Shown here: positions 37,903-51,000 of the stretch, piece by piece
Layout of the letters: each line of letters starts with the position of its first letter
Numbering within the stretch: the stretch's first letter is position 1
Assembly (NCBI RefSeq): GCF_018614655.1
Contig: NZ_JAGGOG010000003.1
Span: forward strand, 186,001-250,000
From: Pseudomonas fluorescens
Lineage (GTDB): Bacteria; Pseudomonadota; Gammaproteobacteria; Pseudomonadales; Pseudomonadaceae
Direction: 5' to 3'
Length of the DNA: 64,000 nt
Made by a program: the position numbers and the translations under genes
Notes under the pieces: generated by a model
What the model was told of the DNA's origin: nothing
Database searches by the model: none
What the model saw: only the letters and a program-made list of their open reading frames with translations

Positions 37903-40341
37903 TCAGCTCGGCTTGGCTTCGGCCAACGCCTGTTGTGCCAACTCCTTCTCCGCTTCCTTGAGATCATCTTCACTGATCATCTCGGCAATCGCCCGTAAAC
38001 GCTCCACCACCCGTGCGTTAACGCTGCCTTCCGGGAACTGCCCCTCTTCGTCCGGCGCACCGGCCGGCTCGCCCACCAGCAGGCTCAGGGCCTCGTCGGC
38101 CTGGCGCACGGCATAGACATGGAACATTCCATCGCGCACAGCCTGCAACACCTTCTCGTCGAGCATCAGCGTCGCAACGTTGGCCTGTGGAATGATCGCC
38201 CCTTGCTCGCCCGTCAAACCACGGGCCTCGCAAAGGCGGAAGAAGCCTTCGATCTTCTCGTTGACCCCACCCACCGCCTGCACTTCACCAAACTGGTTGA
38301 TGGAGCCGGTGATGGCAAAGCACTGCTTGAGCGGCGTCTTTGACAGGGCCGAAATCAAGGTGCAAGCCTCGCCCAGGGACGCGCTGTCACCGTCGACATA
38401 ACCGTAGGACTGCTCCAGGGCGATGCTCGCCGAGATCGCCAACGGGAATTCCTGGGCATAACGGCTGCCCAGGTAACCCGTGAGGATCATCACACCCTTG
38501 GAGTGAATCGGCTGCCCGAGGTTAACTTCACGCTCGATATCGACGATGCCGCTGCCGCCCGGGTACACCGTGGCGGAAATCCGCGCCGGTACGCCGAACG
38601 CCGAATCACCGACCTCCAGCACCGTCAGCCCGTTGCACTTGCCCACGGCCGCGCCGGCCGTATCGATCAGGATGACCCCGGCGAGCATGTCGTCGAGAAT
38701 CCGTGCTGACACCCGCCCGGTACGCGTGGCCTTGGCCTTGAGCGCCCGCTCGATATGCCCGGCATCGGTCCGCTCATCACCCGCCAGGTGACGAATGAAA
38801 TCCGCCTCACTGACCAGTTGGAACAGGTCGCCGATCCGCGCCGACAGACGCCCCTGGTTCTCCGCCAGGCGCGCGCTGTAGGTCGCCAGACGCGCGACGG
38901 CATCAGAGGTCAACGGCGCCATGCCTTCTTCCGAGGTACGGGTTTTAAGCAACTGGGCGAACTGCTCCAGGCTTTCGTCGACCATCGGGATGTCTTCGTC
39001 AAAATCCACCAACACCCGAAACATCTCCTGGAAATCCGGATCGGCGTCTTGCAGGGCGTAATACAGCTGACGCGAACCAATGATGACGACTTTGAGCTGC
39101 AACGGGATCACTTGCGGGTTCAGCGTCACGGTGGCCAGGCGGCCCATCTCGCCCAACGGCGACTCCATCTTCAGCTTGCGCGACTGCAGGGCACGCTTGA
39201 GGGCATCCCAGACAAACGGCTCGCTGAGCATTTTCTCTGCTTCGAGGATCAGGAAACCACCATTGGCACGGTGCAAAGCACCCGGGCGCAACTGCCGATA
39301 GGTGGTGTACAGCGCACCTTGGTCAGTGCTGTATTCAATCCGGCCGAACAGATTGTCGTAGGTCGGATGAGGCTCGAACACCACCGGCGCACCGCCATTG
39401 ACCGGATGACCGACCACCAGGCTCGGGCAGTACTGCTCTTCCAGCAGCTTTCGCGCCTGGGCGTCGGTTTTCGCGTCGTCTACCAACTGCTCAACCACGG
39501 TTTTGAGCATGTAAACCTGCATCGCCTGCAGATAACCGCAGACAGCGGCGTTCTCCGCGTACTTCTCGGACAACGGCGCCAACAGTGGCTGCAGGGCCAG
39601 GGTGATGGTTTCTTCGTTGAACTGGCGCAGTTGGTTATTCGACTCGCGCTTCCACTGAGGCAGGCTGGCGAGTTCTTCGTTGAGGCGTTCTTCCAGTTCG
39701 GAAATATCAGTGTGGAAGCGCTCACGATCGGCTTCCGGCAGTTGCGAGAACTCAGCCTCGTCCAGCGCCTTGCCGTCGAGCATCGGCGTAAACGCAATGT
39801 TGGTACTGTCGCGGTACAGCGCCACGTCTTTTTCCAGGGCCAGGCGTTCAATCACGTCCAGGGCCCGGTCGTAACGCTGGTTGAAAGCACGGTCGATGGC
39901 GCTTTTGCGCTGTTGATAAGTCGGGTGCTCAAAGACCGCCGGGAAGGTCGCCACCAGGTTGTCGATCAGCCCGTTGATATCGGCGATGAACGCCGCTGCG
40001 CCACTCGCTGGCAACTCCAACGCACGGGGCTCGCGCGGCTCATCGAAATTATTGACGTAAACCCAGTCTGCCGGGGTTTGCAGGCGTTTGCCCTCGGCCT
40101 TGAGGTAGCGTTTGACGAACGAAAAGCGCCCGGTCCCGGGTTCACCCATGACAAAGACGTTGTAACCGGGGCGTGGCATGGCCACACCGAACTGCAAGGC
40201 TTCGACCGCACGTTCCTGGCCAAGCACACCGCGAAAGGGCTCCAAATCATTGGTGGTCGAGAAGCTGAACTGTTCAGCGGAAAAAGGACGAGTCAGCGCT
40301 TCAGGCGCTAGACGCAAGCTGGCAGCAACAGGATCAGGCAT
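37903..40341 (-). CDS. Lon-family ATP-dependent protease (LonB/LonC-type, S16)
   Basis: 812 residues. An AAA+ part with Walker A MGEPGTGRFS near residue 70 is split by a long helical insertion (about 110-320), and a C-terminal Lon protease domain has catalytic Ser near 652 in DGDSASLGEA and Lys near 694 in GGVNEKIEGF. It lacks the classical Lon N-terminal substrate domain, so it is not the housekeeping Lon. The homologue PA4576 is a stand-alone putative protease. The Walker A has R in place of the usual K after GTG (GTGRFS), which makes ATPase activity worth testing. No obvious partner nearby. Confidence 0.88.
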   Translation of the reverse strand: MPDPVAASLRLAPEALTRPFSAEQFSFSTTNDLEPFRGVLGQERAVEALQFGVAMPRPGYNVFVMGEPGTGRFSFVKRYLKAEGKRLQTPADWVYVNNFDEPREPRALELPASGAAAFIADINGLIDNLVATFPAVFEHPTYQQRKSAIDRAFNQRYDRALDVIERLALEKDVALYRDSTNIAFTPMLDGKALDEAEFSQLPEADRERFHTDISELEERLNEELASLPQWKRESNNQLRQFNEETITLALQPLLAPLSEKYAENAAVCGYLQAMQVYMLKTVVEQLVDDAKTDAQARKLLEEQYCPSLVVGHPVNGGAPVVFEPHPTYDNLFGRIEYSTDQGALYTTYRQLRPGALHRANGGFLILEAEKMLSEPFVWDALKRALQSRKLKMESPLGEMGRLATVTLNPQVIPLQLKVVIIGSRQLYYALQDADPDFQEMFRVLVDFDEDIPMVDESLEQFAQLLKTRTSEEGMAPLTSDAVARLATYSARLAENQGRLSARIGDLFQLVSEADFIRHLAGDERTDAGHIERALKAKATRTGRVSARILDDMLAGVILIDTAGAAVGKCNGLTVLEVGDSAFGVPARISATVYPGGSGIVDIEREVNLGQPIHSKGVMILTGYLGSRYAQEFPLAISASIALEQSYGYVDGDSASLGEACTLISALSKTPLKQCFAITGSINQFGEVQAVGGVNEKIEGFFRLCEARGLTGEQGAIIPQANVATLMLDEKVLQAVRDGMFHVYAVRQADEALSLLVGEPAGAPDEEGQFPEGSVNARVVERLRAIAEMISEDDLKEAEKELAQQALAEAKPS

Positions 40342-40608
40342 CGGGCTTCCTTACATCAGGCGGGGCAGATGACGGCATTCTGGCGCCGGGTATGGCTGGC
40401 TGGCAAGGCACGACTTAGGGAAAGCACAGACACAGCATCGAGCATGCAGAAAAACCTCATCGTTCTCGATTGTTTTACAAAAAACCACGGAACCCTTGGA
40501 TCGTGCCTAAACTCCAAATTGCGCGGGTTGGATTAATAACCGACCCCTAGGGTGCCTTGAGGCACCTGAACCCTTGTCCATTGGTTTGCACACAAAGAGA
40601 ACAAAGCT

Positions 40609-41097
40609 ATGAAACGGATCCTTCTCGGTACTCTCTTCACCGTCGTCTCCCTCAATGCAATGGCTGAAGCGCCAGGCGGCCCGAACTGTGGTTGGGGTAA
40701 CCTCCTGTTCGAAGGCCAGCGCGGGACGCCCGCTCACTTCCTGGCCTCCACCACCAACGGCACCTCCGGTAACGCTACTTTCGGCATGACCTCGGGGACC
40801 AACGGCTGCAGCACCAACAGCAAGCTGACCTATGGCGGCAAGTCCTGGATTGCCATGAATGGCATGATGAACGAGCTGTCCGAAGACATGGCTAAAGGTA
40901 ACGGCGAAGCGCTGACCACCTATGCCGTGGTACTGGGCGTTGCGCCTGAAGACCGCGAGCACTTCGCGGCCGTGACTCACGAGCACTTCCAGCAAATCTT
41001 CAGCAAGGCTGACGTCACGGCCGAAGACGTGCACACCAATACCCTCGCAGTACTGAAAAGCGACACCCGCCTGGCGAAATACGCTACCCAGGCTTAA
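40609..41097 (+). CDS. DUF3015 family exported protein
   Basis: 162 residues with a signal peptide (MKRILLGTLFTVVSLNAMA). The mature start EAPGGPNCGWGNLLFEGQRGTPAHFLASTTNG is the DUF3015 pattern, with a Cys pair (NCGWG, NGCSTN) that could form a disulfide. Abundant periplasmic/outer-surface protein of unknown role in pseudomonads. A clear terminator follows. Upstream 40342-40608 I see only a weak GGTGCC-TTGA-GGCACC hairpin. Confidence 0.88.
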   Translation: MKRILLGTLFTVVSLNAMAEAPGGPNCGWGNLLFEGQRGTPAHFLASTTNGTSGNATFGMTSGTNGCSTNSKLTYGGKSWIAMNGMMNELSEDMAKGNGEALTTYAVVLGVAPEDREHFAAVTHEHFQQIFSKADVTAEDVHTNTLAVLKSDTRLAKYATQA

Positions 41098-41106
41098 GCT
41101 CGACCC

Positions 41107-41142
41107 ACCCGTGCCTTTCGAGGCACGGGTTTTATATTTTTT
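41107..41142 (+). terminator. intrinsic terminator of the DUF3015 gene
   Basis: Stem ACCCGTGCC / GGCACGGGT with a TTTCGA loop and a T-rich tail. Confidence 0.88.
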
Positions 41143-41191
41143 GGACCCGCCCCTTCCTTGGGTCTTTTTTATTTCGACTTAAGTTGCCCAC

Positions 41192-43043
41192 ATGCTCAAA
41201 CGTCTTGCCTGGATGGCTCTCTTCGCCTGCGCCCCGTTGTACGCGGCCCCGCACCTTGATGATCAACGTTTGCAGCAACGCCAATGACCCGTTCTGGTTG
41301 TCCCTGGGCCATTACGAGGCCGGCAAGATCAAGGGCTGGCGCAGCTATGTCAGCGACAAAAAGTTCTTCCTCGCCGAAGACGGCGCCCATCACCCCGACG
41401 CCGAACTCAAGGCTACCGTACAGGCACTCTATGCCCCGGCCAGCCTCGGTGAACAACACGCCCAATGCGTTTACCCGGCCCGCACCCGCTGGCTCAAGGA
41501 TCAGTTGCACCTGACCGACTTACCGGCCCTGGACTGCAAAGAATTCACGCAATGGTTCAAGGACGTCGCCCCCCACAGCGCGGTGATGATCTTCCCGGCG
41601 GCCTACCTCAACAGCCCGTCGTCGATGTTCGGCCATACCCTGCTGCGTATCGACCAGGCTGATGTGCAAAGCAACAACACCGCCCTGCTCAGCTACGCGA
41701 TCAACTTCGGTGCCTATATCGAAGGCTCGGACAACAGCATCCTCTACGCCTGGAAAGGCTTGATGGGCGGCTATCCGGGCCTGTTCGCACTGGTGCCGTA
41801 CCAGGAAAAACTCTCGGAATACCGCAGCCTGGAAAACCGCGACCTGTGGGAATACCGACTCAACCTGACCCAGGTAGAAACCGAGCGTATGGTCGAGCAC
41901 GTCTGGGAGCTCAAGCAGATCCAGTTCGACTACTTCTTCTTCGATGAAAACTGCTCCTACCGCCTGCTGGAACTGCTGCAAGTGGCCCGCCCCGGCCTGC
42001 GTCTGACCGAACAGTTCCCACTCACCGCCATCCCGACCGACACGGTAAAAGCGGTGAAAGAAGCCGGTTTAGTGGAGAAAATAGACTACCGCCCTTCCCG
42101 TGAACGTGAATTGCTGGAACGCGCCAAGCCACTGGACAGTGATGAGCAGCAATGGGTGCTGAAGATCAGCGATGACCAGAAACTACTGCAAGACCCAACC
42201 TTCAAGGCCATCGCCAAAGACCGTCAGGCCCTGATCATTGATGCTGCCTACCGCCTTGGCCGCTACCGTGCCAATGGCCTGGAACGCGACACCGAGCGTT
42301 CTCAACGCAGTTTCGAACTGCTGCGGGCGATCAACCAGAACCCGCCGCCAGAGCTGAAGATCGAACAGCCTGGCCTTCCGGAGAACGGCCACGAGTCCCG
42401 CACCTGGCAAGCCGGAGTCGGTACTCGGGGCGATAAGGCGTTCGGCGAATATGGCCTGCGCATGGCGTACCACGACCTCAACGACAACGCCGAAGGCTTC
42501 CCCCTGGGCGCTCAGATCGAAATCCTGCAAATGAAACTGCGCCAGTACGAAGGCAATCACTGGCAACTGCAGCAACTGGACCTGGCGACCATTCGCTCAC
42601 TGACACCCCGTAACGAGCTGCTGCAACCCTGGTCCTGGCAAGTCACCGGCGGCCTTGAGCGCGTGCCAGGCAAGCATGACGACGAGACGCTGGTCAGCCA
42701 CGTCAACGGCGGCGCCGGCGGGACCTGGCAACTGCGCGACGACATGCTCGGCTTCGCCCTGGGCACAGTGCGGGTGGAACATAACAGCGACTTTGACGAA
42801 TTCATCTCCCCCGCTGCCGGCTTTAATACCGGCGTGTTGTGGAAAAATCCGCTGGGAAACCTCAGCCTGGAAGCCAAAGGGGATTTTTTCACCAATGGCG
42901 AAGTGCGGCGCAGTATCAGCCTCAACCAACAGTGGGAATTGTCGCGCAATCTTGGGCTACGCCTGAGCGCGCAGCGCGAATTCAGCCATTTGGCGACACC
43001 GGTGAATGAGGTGATGCTTGAGGTGAAGTGGTACCACTACTAA
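41192..43043 (+). pseudogene. Lnb N-terminal periplasmic domain (DUF4105) protein, frameshifted near its start
   Basis: The ATG at 41192 opens a normal signal peptide (MLKRLAWMALFACAPLYAA then PHLDDQRLQQ) but this frame stops at TGA 41285-41287 after 31 codons. The next frame continues at about 41277 with NANDPFWLSLGHYEAGKI and runs unbroken to 43043 with the whole DUF4105 body: FPAAYLNSPSSMFGHTLLR, YAINFGAY, FFDENCSYRLLELL (the putative catalytic Cys/His region) and a C-terminal beta-rich outer-membrane-like part. Joining the two halves needs a net loss of two bases (or gain of one) around 41273-41282. Without it the body could only start at ATG 41259 and would lack export. It may be a real mutation or a sequence error. 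Confidence 0.8.
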
Positions 43044-43076
43044 ATCGTCTGCCCAAAAAAAGGAGTTTCAACTGAC

Positions 43077-43382
43077 ATGGCCGTTACCTGCACCAGCCTT
43101 GAGCAAGTCCGAGAAAACATCGACCGTCTTGATCGCCAGATCGTTACGTTGCTGGCCGAACGCGGCGGCTTTGTTAACCAAGCCGCACGGTTCAAAAAAG
43201 ATACCGATGGGGTCAAGGCACCTCAGCGGGTTGAACAGGTGATCGCCAAGGTTCGGGATCTATCCCATGCGGTTGGCGCCAACCCGCACGTCACTGAGCA
43301 GGTCTATCGGGCGATGATTGCCGCGTTTATCCAGCAAGAGCTGGCAGAGCACGCATCCCTGACGACCGCTCCGCAGGTATAA
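43077..43382 (+). CDS. AroQ-type chorismate mutase / isochorismate-pyruvate lyase-like protein
   Basis: 101 residues, all-helical. Active-site positions of the AroQ fold are present: R12, R29, K40/K41, R51 and Q87. The APQRVEQV segment (48-55) resembles PchB (isochorismate pyruvate lyase, salicylate for pyochelin) more than E. coli chorismate mutase, which has Asp-x-x-Arg-Glu. The gene stands alone: no pchA, pchC or pchD nearby. Chorismate mutase or related lyase activity is likely; the substrate is not settled. Confidence 0.75.
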   Translation: MAVTCTSLEQVRENIDRLDRQIVTLLAERGGFVNQAARFKKDTDGVKAPQRVEQVIAKVRDLSHAVGANPHVTEQVYRAMIAAFIQQELAEHASLTTAPQV

Positions 43383-43523
43383 CGCCTGGCCCCTCGCTAC
43401 AGGATCAGTACCCGTCACCCATTCCAGCGTGAAACACACATTTCTCACAGCCCTTTCACACATCCCCAACAAAGCCACTTCTAGACTTCCCCCATCAGCC
43501 GTTCAACGGCCAGGGAGTCTGAG

Positions 43524-43880
43524 ATGTGGCGGTATGCGGTAGTACTGGGCGCAGTGATGTTGTTATCCGGTTGCCAATCAACCCACGAAGACTTATTGGC
43601 CAAAGGTTATCCACCGGCCTTTGCCGACGGTTTCGACGACGGTTGCAGCAGTGGTCGACAAGCAGCAGGCGTGATTACCGGAGAATTTCGCAAGAACGTC
43701 CCCCGTTATCTGAAGGACCGGACATATGCCGAAGGCTGGGAAGATGGTTTCCGCCAGTGCAAGGCCATGCGCGAAAACGAAGAACTCAATGACTACAAGG
43801 ATCACCACTGGGACGAACGCGAGCGCGCCTGGCAGCAGGAGAAGGACCGTGACGCTGCCAAGGCTTATCGCTCGCAATAG
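43524..43880 (+). CDS. small lipoprotein of unknown function
   Basis: 118 residues with signal peptide and lipobox LLSGC near residue 17, hence periplasmic lipoprotein. The rest is polar: YPPAFADGFDDGCSSGRQAAG and YAEGWEDGFRQCKAMRE, the repeated (A/W)DGF-G pattern of a family of short bacterial lipoproteins, then a highly charged tail. Two cysteines may pair. Role unknown. Confidence 0.75.
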   Translation: MWRYAVVLGAVMLLSGCQSTHEDLLAKGYPPAFADGFDDGCSSGRQAAGVITGEFRKNVPRYLKDRTYAEGWEDGFRQCKAMRENEELNDYKDHHWDERERAWQQEKDRDAAKAYRSQ

Positions 43881-43950
43881 GTCGCTTTCAGACATCCATC
43901 GAAACTAAAAGGCGACGACCATGGCCCAAACTCCATAGCAGGAGATTGCC

Positions 43951-45839
<1,889 letters not shown>

Positions 45840-45980
45840 TCATGTCGCACCGCGACAGGGCAAAATGTCGCATTTGTGAATTTAAATGGTGCGTACGATA
45901 TAAATAATTCGAATTTTTTGCCGTTATTGCACCCGAATGGGGATTGCCAAATTGGATCTTGCACCAATAGTTAAACCGTC

Positions 45981-46061
45981 TTCGCGAGCAAGCCCGCTCC
46001 CACATTTGACCGTGTGCGCCTTGGCAACTCGGTCAAATGTGGGAGCGGGCTTGCTCGCGAA
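45981..46061. repeat. REP doublet with 31-base perfect arms
   Basis: Arms at 45981-46011 and 46031-46061 are exact reverse complements for 31 bases around a 19-base loop, two inverted REPs (BIME). Together with the terminator at 46094 this is what fills the 363-base gap between gdhA and ettA. Confidence 0.9.
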
Positions 46062-46093
46062 TGAATCCAACTCGATCCACCTGAAAAAAACAC

Positions 46094-46129
46094 AAAAAAA
46101 AGCGGAGCCGCAAAGGGCTCCGCTTTTTC
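46094..46129 (-). terminator. intrinsic terminator of ettA (bidirectional)
   Basis: AAGCGGAGCC / GGGCTCCGCTT hairpin flanked by an A-run on the plus strand, so a T-run on the minus strand, 17 bases past the ettA stop. Confidence 0.85.
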
Positions 46130-46145
46130 AAACCACCAACCCGAA

Positions 46146-47810
46146 TCAGGCCAGTTTCTTGTGCCGTACACGGTGCGGCTGGGCAGCAGCTTCACCCAAG
46201 CGCTTCTTACGATCGGCTTCGTACTCGGTGTAGTTGCCTTCGAAGAATACCGCTTGTGAGTCGTCTTCGTACGCCAGGATATGAGTGGCCACACGGTCAA
46301 GGAACCACCGATCGTGAGAGATCACAATGGCGGCGCCCGGGAAGTCCAGCAAGGCTTCTTCCAGAGAACGCAGGGTTTCAACGTCGAGGTCGTTGGACGG
46401 TTCGTCGAGCAGCAGGACGTTGCCGCCCTCTTTCAGGGTCAGGGCCAGGTGCAAGCGGCCACGCTCACCACCGGACAGGTCCTTGACGAACTTCTGCTGG
46501 TCACCGCCCTTGAAGTTGAAACGGCCGACGTAGGTGCGCGACGGAATCTCGTAGTTGCCGATGCGGATCTGGTCGGAACCGTCGGAAATCTGCTGGAACA
46601 CGGTCTTGCTACCGTCGAGGTCGTCACGGCTCTGGTCCACACAGGCCAGTTGCACGGTTTCGCCGACTTCGATGGTGCCGGAGTCCGGGGTTTCCTTGCC
46701 CATCAGCATGCGGAACAGGGTGGATTTACCCGCACCGTTACCGCCGATCACGCCAACGATGGCGCCTTTAGGCATGGAGAACGACAGGTTGTCGATCAAC
46801 ACGCGATCGCCGTAGCCCTTGGAGACGTTCTTGAATTCGATAACCTTGTCACCCAGGCGCGGACCGGCCGGGATGTAGATCTCGTTGGTTTCACTGCGCT
46901 TCTGGAACTCTTGCGATTGCATCTCTTCGAAGCGTTGCAGACGAGCCTTGGACTTGGACTGGCGGGCCTTGGCGCCTTTGCGCACCCACTCCAGTTCTTC
47001 CTTCATGGCCTTTTCATGGGCCGACTGTTGCTTGGATTCGGCAGCCAAACGGTCGGACTTGGCTTCCAGCCAACCGGAGTAGTTACCCTCGTAAGGGATA
47101 CCGGCGCCACGGTCGAGTTCCAGAATCCAGCCGGCGACGTTGTCCAGGAAGTAACGGTCGTGCGTGATCGCGACCACAGTACCCGGGAAGTCGTGGAGGA
47201 AATGTTCCAGCCAGGCGACCGAGTCGGCGTCCAGGTGGTTGGTTGGTTCATCGAGCAGCAGCATGTCGGGGGCCGATAGCAGCAGGCGGCACAGGGCCAC
47301 ACGACGCTTCTCACCGCCGGACAGGAATTCAACCTTGGCGTCCCACGCCGGCAGGCGCAGTGCATCGGCGGCCACTTCCAGCTGACGTTCCAGGTTATGG
47401 CCGTCGCTGGCTTGCAGGATGGCTTCCAGCTTGGCCTGTTCGGCGGCCAGCTTGTCGAAGTCGGCATCCGGTTCGGCGTAGGCGGCGTAGACCTCGTCCA
47501 GGCGAGCCTGAGCGTTCTTGATCACGCTGACCGCTTCCTCGACCACTTCGCGCACGGTCTTGGTTGGGTCCAGGATCGGTTCCTGAGGCAGGTAGCCGAT
47601 GTTCAGGTCAGGCATCGGGCGGGCTTCGCCTTCGAACTCGGTGTCAACGCCAGCCATGATTTTCAGCAGCGTGGACTTACCCGAACCGTTGAGGCCAAGC
47701 ACGCCGATCTTGGCGCCTGGGAAGAAAGACAGCGAAATGTTTTTCAGGATTTCCCGCTTCGGCGGAACAACTTTTCCCAGCCGATGCATGGTGAAGACGT
47801 ATTGAGCCAT
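46146..47810 (-). CDS. ettA: energy-dependent translational throttle ABC-F protein EttA
   Basis: 554 residues, two ABC domains without membrane parts. First P-loop GLNGSGKST near residue 39 and second GGNGAGKST near 360; [32 protein letters not shown]; the PtIM linker between them is rich in basic and glutamine residues ([24 protein letters not shown]). Length equals E. coli EttA (555). It binds the ribosomal E site and gates the first peptide bond according to ATP/ADP. ATG at 47810 is the family start ([15 protein letters not shown]). Confidence 0.95.
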   Translation of the reverse strand: MAQYVFTMHRLGKVVPPKREILKNISLSFFPGAKIGVLGLNGSGKSTLLKIMAGVDTEFEGEARPMPDLNIGYLPQEPILDPTKTVREVVEEAVSVIKNAQARLDEVYAAYAEPDADFDKLAAEQAKLEAILQASDGHNLERQLEVAADALRLPAWDAKVEFLSGGEKRRVALCRLLLSAPDMLLLDEPTNHLDADSVAWLEHFLHDFPGTVVAITHDRYFLDNVAGWILELDRGAGIPYEGNYSGWLEAKSDRLAAESKQQSAHEKAMKEELEWVRKGAKARQSKSKARLQRFEEMQSQEFQKRSETNEIYIPAGPRLGDKVIEFKNVSKGYGDRVLIDNLSFSMPKGAIVGVIGGNGAGKSTLFRMLMGKETPDSGTIEVGETVQLACVDQSRDDLDGSKTVFQQISDGSDQIRIGNYEIPSRTYVGRFNFKGGDQQKFVKDLSGGERGRLHLALTLKEGGNVLLLDEPSNDLDVETLRSLEEALLDFPGAAIVISHDRWFLDRVATHILAYEDDSQAVFFEGNYTEYEADRKKRLGEAAAQPHRVRHKKLA

Positions 47811-48095
47811 GGTGAACCTAGCGTCAGTGACTGATGAATTAAGCGGGCGAAGCCCGTGCCAGGCCATGCGCGGCGCGGGCCGTTGATCGTGATCAATGCC
47901 TGCGTGCGGAAAAAGCCTGATTGTCTGGGGCTGGAACGCCCTCGCGTAACCGGCAAAGCTACCTGAATGCGTGTGGGCAGTCCAGCCAAGCGGGGCTGGC
48001 ACTTTGCCACAGCACAAGGCATGCTAGCCGCCCTTCGGGCGTCCGGCTTATAGTGCACGTCGCGCGCCAGTCCAGCCAAACCGCAGGATCACAGC

Positions 48096-51000
48096 TTGTC
48101 CAACGTCACAACGCCCACTCCCCTGCGCGCCGCGAACATCGCGCCGGGAGCGCCCCTGCACGGTACCCTCAAGGGCGCATTGGCGACGCTGGTGCTGATG
48201 CTGCTCGCGTTATTGTTCTGGCAACTGCTGGACCAGTTGCAGCAGAGCCAGAAGAACCAGCAGCAATACACCATCGACTACAGCGCCGACCTGGCCGAAC
48301 AAATCAGCTTGAACATGGCCCTGAGTGCCCAGATCGCCCTCAACCTGCTGCCCATCGTCGAGCAGCCACGCAGCACTGAACAGCAACAAATGCTGATGCG
48401 CACCCTGCAACGCTCGCTGCCGGAACTGCGCAGTGTCGCCCTGCTCGCTCCCAGCGGCGCGATGCTCAGTGACAGCGCCAACGACAGCCAGGACAGTGCC
48501 TGGCTGGCAGAGCTGGTCAAGCGCAGCCATGCCCAGTCCTATTATATGAGCAACAACAACGACGGCACCGTCGTCTACCTGCTGCTCAATCAGCCCAGCG
48601 GCGGGGCCAAGGTGTACTGGGCCTTGCGCCTGGCGCCCAACTACCTGGCCAACCTGACCCGCCAGGATGGCCTGGGCCAGCGACCGATGTGGGCCGTTGA
48701 AAACCGCCTGAACCACCGGGTCGTCAGCCGCGACAATGGCATGCCAGCCCAGTGGGCCACGGCGCTGACCCCGGAGGAATTGAACAAGAGCGTCTTGGTC
48801 ACACCCCTGAGCAAAAGCGACTGGCAGCTACGCGGTCTGTTTGATCGCGCCGCCGTACTGGAACAACTGCTGCCGGCCTTTATTGGCAAATGCCTGTTGG
48901 GCCTGGCGTTTTCCCTGATCCCGTTGATCGTCCTGCTGAACATGCGGCGCCGCCAACGCCAGGTCCACGAAGGGCGTCGCCGTTATCAGGATATTTTCGA
49001 AGGCACCGGCGTGGCGTTGTGCGTGCTTGACCTCTCAGGCCTGCCGGCCTACTTCGACAAGGCCCGCGTGCAAACTCGCGAGCAACTGCAGGATTGGCTG
49101 CAAAACAGCCCGGAACAGCGCCAGCAGTTGCTCAAGGAGCTGCGCATCACCGAAATCAACCAGGTGGCGGTACGCCTGCTCAATGTGGCGTCTTGCGAGC
49201 AGGCCTGGGAACGGCTGATTGACGGCTGCCCGCTGAACCCCACTGCCATCGGCCATCAACTGCTCGAGGCGGTACTGACACCGCAGAGACAACTGGAACT
49301 GGAGATCCAGCTCAGCGATATAGACGGCAACGATCAGTACCTGTGGCTGGTGATGCGCCTGCCGGAAGAACAGCACGACTATAAAGCGGTCATCCTGAGC
49401 ATCAGCGACATCACCAGCCGCAAGCTGATCGAGTTGTCGTTGGTCGAACGCGAAGGATTCTGGTCGGACGTGGTGCGTACCGTGCCCGATCACCTGTACG
49501 TGCAGGACGTGATCAGCCAGCGGATGATCTTCAGCAACCACCATCTGGGGCACACCTTGGGCTACAACAAGCCCGAGTTGCAGCAGATGGGTGAGTACTT
49601 CTGGGAAATCCTGCTGCACCCCGACGACGCCCAGCATTACCACGACCTGCGCCAGCAGCAGCGTGAAAACGGCTACTTCAGCCAACTGCAATGCCAGTTG
49701 CGCTTTCGCCACCGCAACAATCAATGGCGACGCTTCGACATCCGCGAACAGGCCCTGGCCCGGGACAAGTCCGACCAGGTCACGCGCATTATTGGCGTGG
49801 CCAAGGACGTCACTGACCAGATCGAAGCCAGTGAGTCCCTGCGCGACAGCGAGCAGCGCTACCGCATGCTGGCGGAAAGCATCAGCGACGTGATTTGCTC
49901 CACCGACAGTCAATTGGCCCTCAACTATGTCAGCCCTTCGGTCAATGCGGTGCTGGGCTACGACGTGGATTGGATCTTCAAGAACGGCTGGCAATCGATC
50001 ATCGCCAACCCTCAGCAACTGACCGGTATCTACACCCTGGTGGAGCAGGTCAGCCGCTCTCTGGGCGACCCCAAGGCGCTGGCCAAACTGCGCGATGAGG
50101 TGCAAACCCAGCTGTTTCTGTTCGACTGCCTGCGGGCCGATGGGCGCAAAGTGCCCATCGAGCTGCGGCTGGTGCTGGTGTGGGATGAACACGGTGCCTT
50201 CGAAGGCATCCTGGGTGTCGGTCGTGATATCAGCCAGCAGCGCCGCGCCGAGAAGGACCTGCGTATGGCGGCCACGGTATTCGAGCACTCCACGTCGGCG
50301 ATCCTGATCACCGACCCGGCCGGTTATATCGTCCAGGCCAACGAAGCGTTCAGCCGCGTCAGCGGTTATGCCGTGGCGGATGTGCTCGATCAACTGCCGA
50401 ACATGCTCACCGTCGACGAGCAGCAGGAAGCCCATCTGCGTTATGTGCTCAAGCAATTGCATCAGCACAGCACCTGGGAAGGTGAGGTCTGGCTCAAACG
50501 GCGTAATGGCGAACATTACCCGGCCTGGGTCGGCATCACCGCCGTGTTCGATGACGAGGGCGACCTGGCCAGTTATGTGTGTTTCTTCAGCGATATCAGC
50601 GAGCGCAAGGCCAGCGAGCAACGCATCCACCGCCTGGCCTACTACGACGCCCTGACCCACCTGCCCAACCGCACGCTGTTCCAGGACCGCCTGCACACCG
50701 CGTTGCAGTCGGCGGAACGCCAGAAGTCCTGGGTGGTGCTGATGTTCCTCGACCTGGACCGTTTCAAACCGATCAACGACTCCCTGGGCCATGCCGCCGG
50801 CGATCGCATGCTCAAGGAAATGGCCACCCGTCTGCTGGGCTGCGTGGCGGAAGACGACACCGTGGCGCGCATGGGCGGTGACGAGTTCACCTTACTCCTG
50901 CAACCGCGGGTCAGCCGAGAAATGGCACTGAACCGGGCGATTCACGTGGCCGAGCAGATACTCGCAAGCCTGGTGAAGCCGTTCGTGCTGGAAGGTCGCG

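Noticed and set aside
38755..40311. A 518-codon open frame antisense to the Lon-family gene
   Set aside because: The sense gene has intact protease residues; the antisense frame has no start signal or domain.
40551..40566. GGTGCC-TTGA-GGCACC hairpin before the DUF3015 gene as a terminator
   Set aside because: Short six-base stem and no T-run on either strand.
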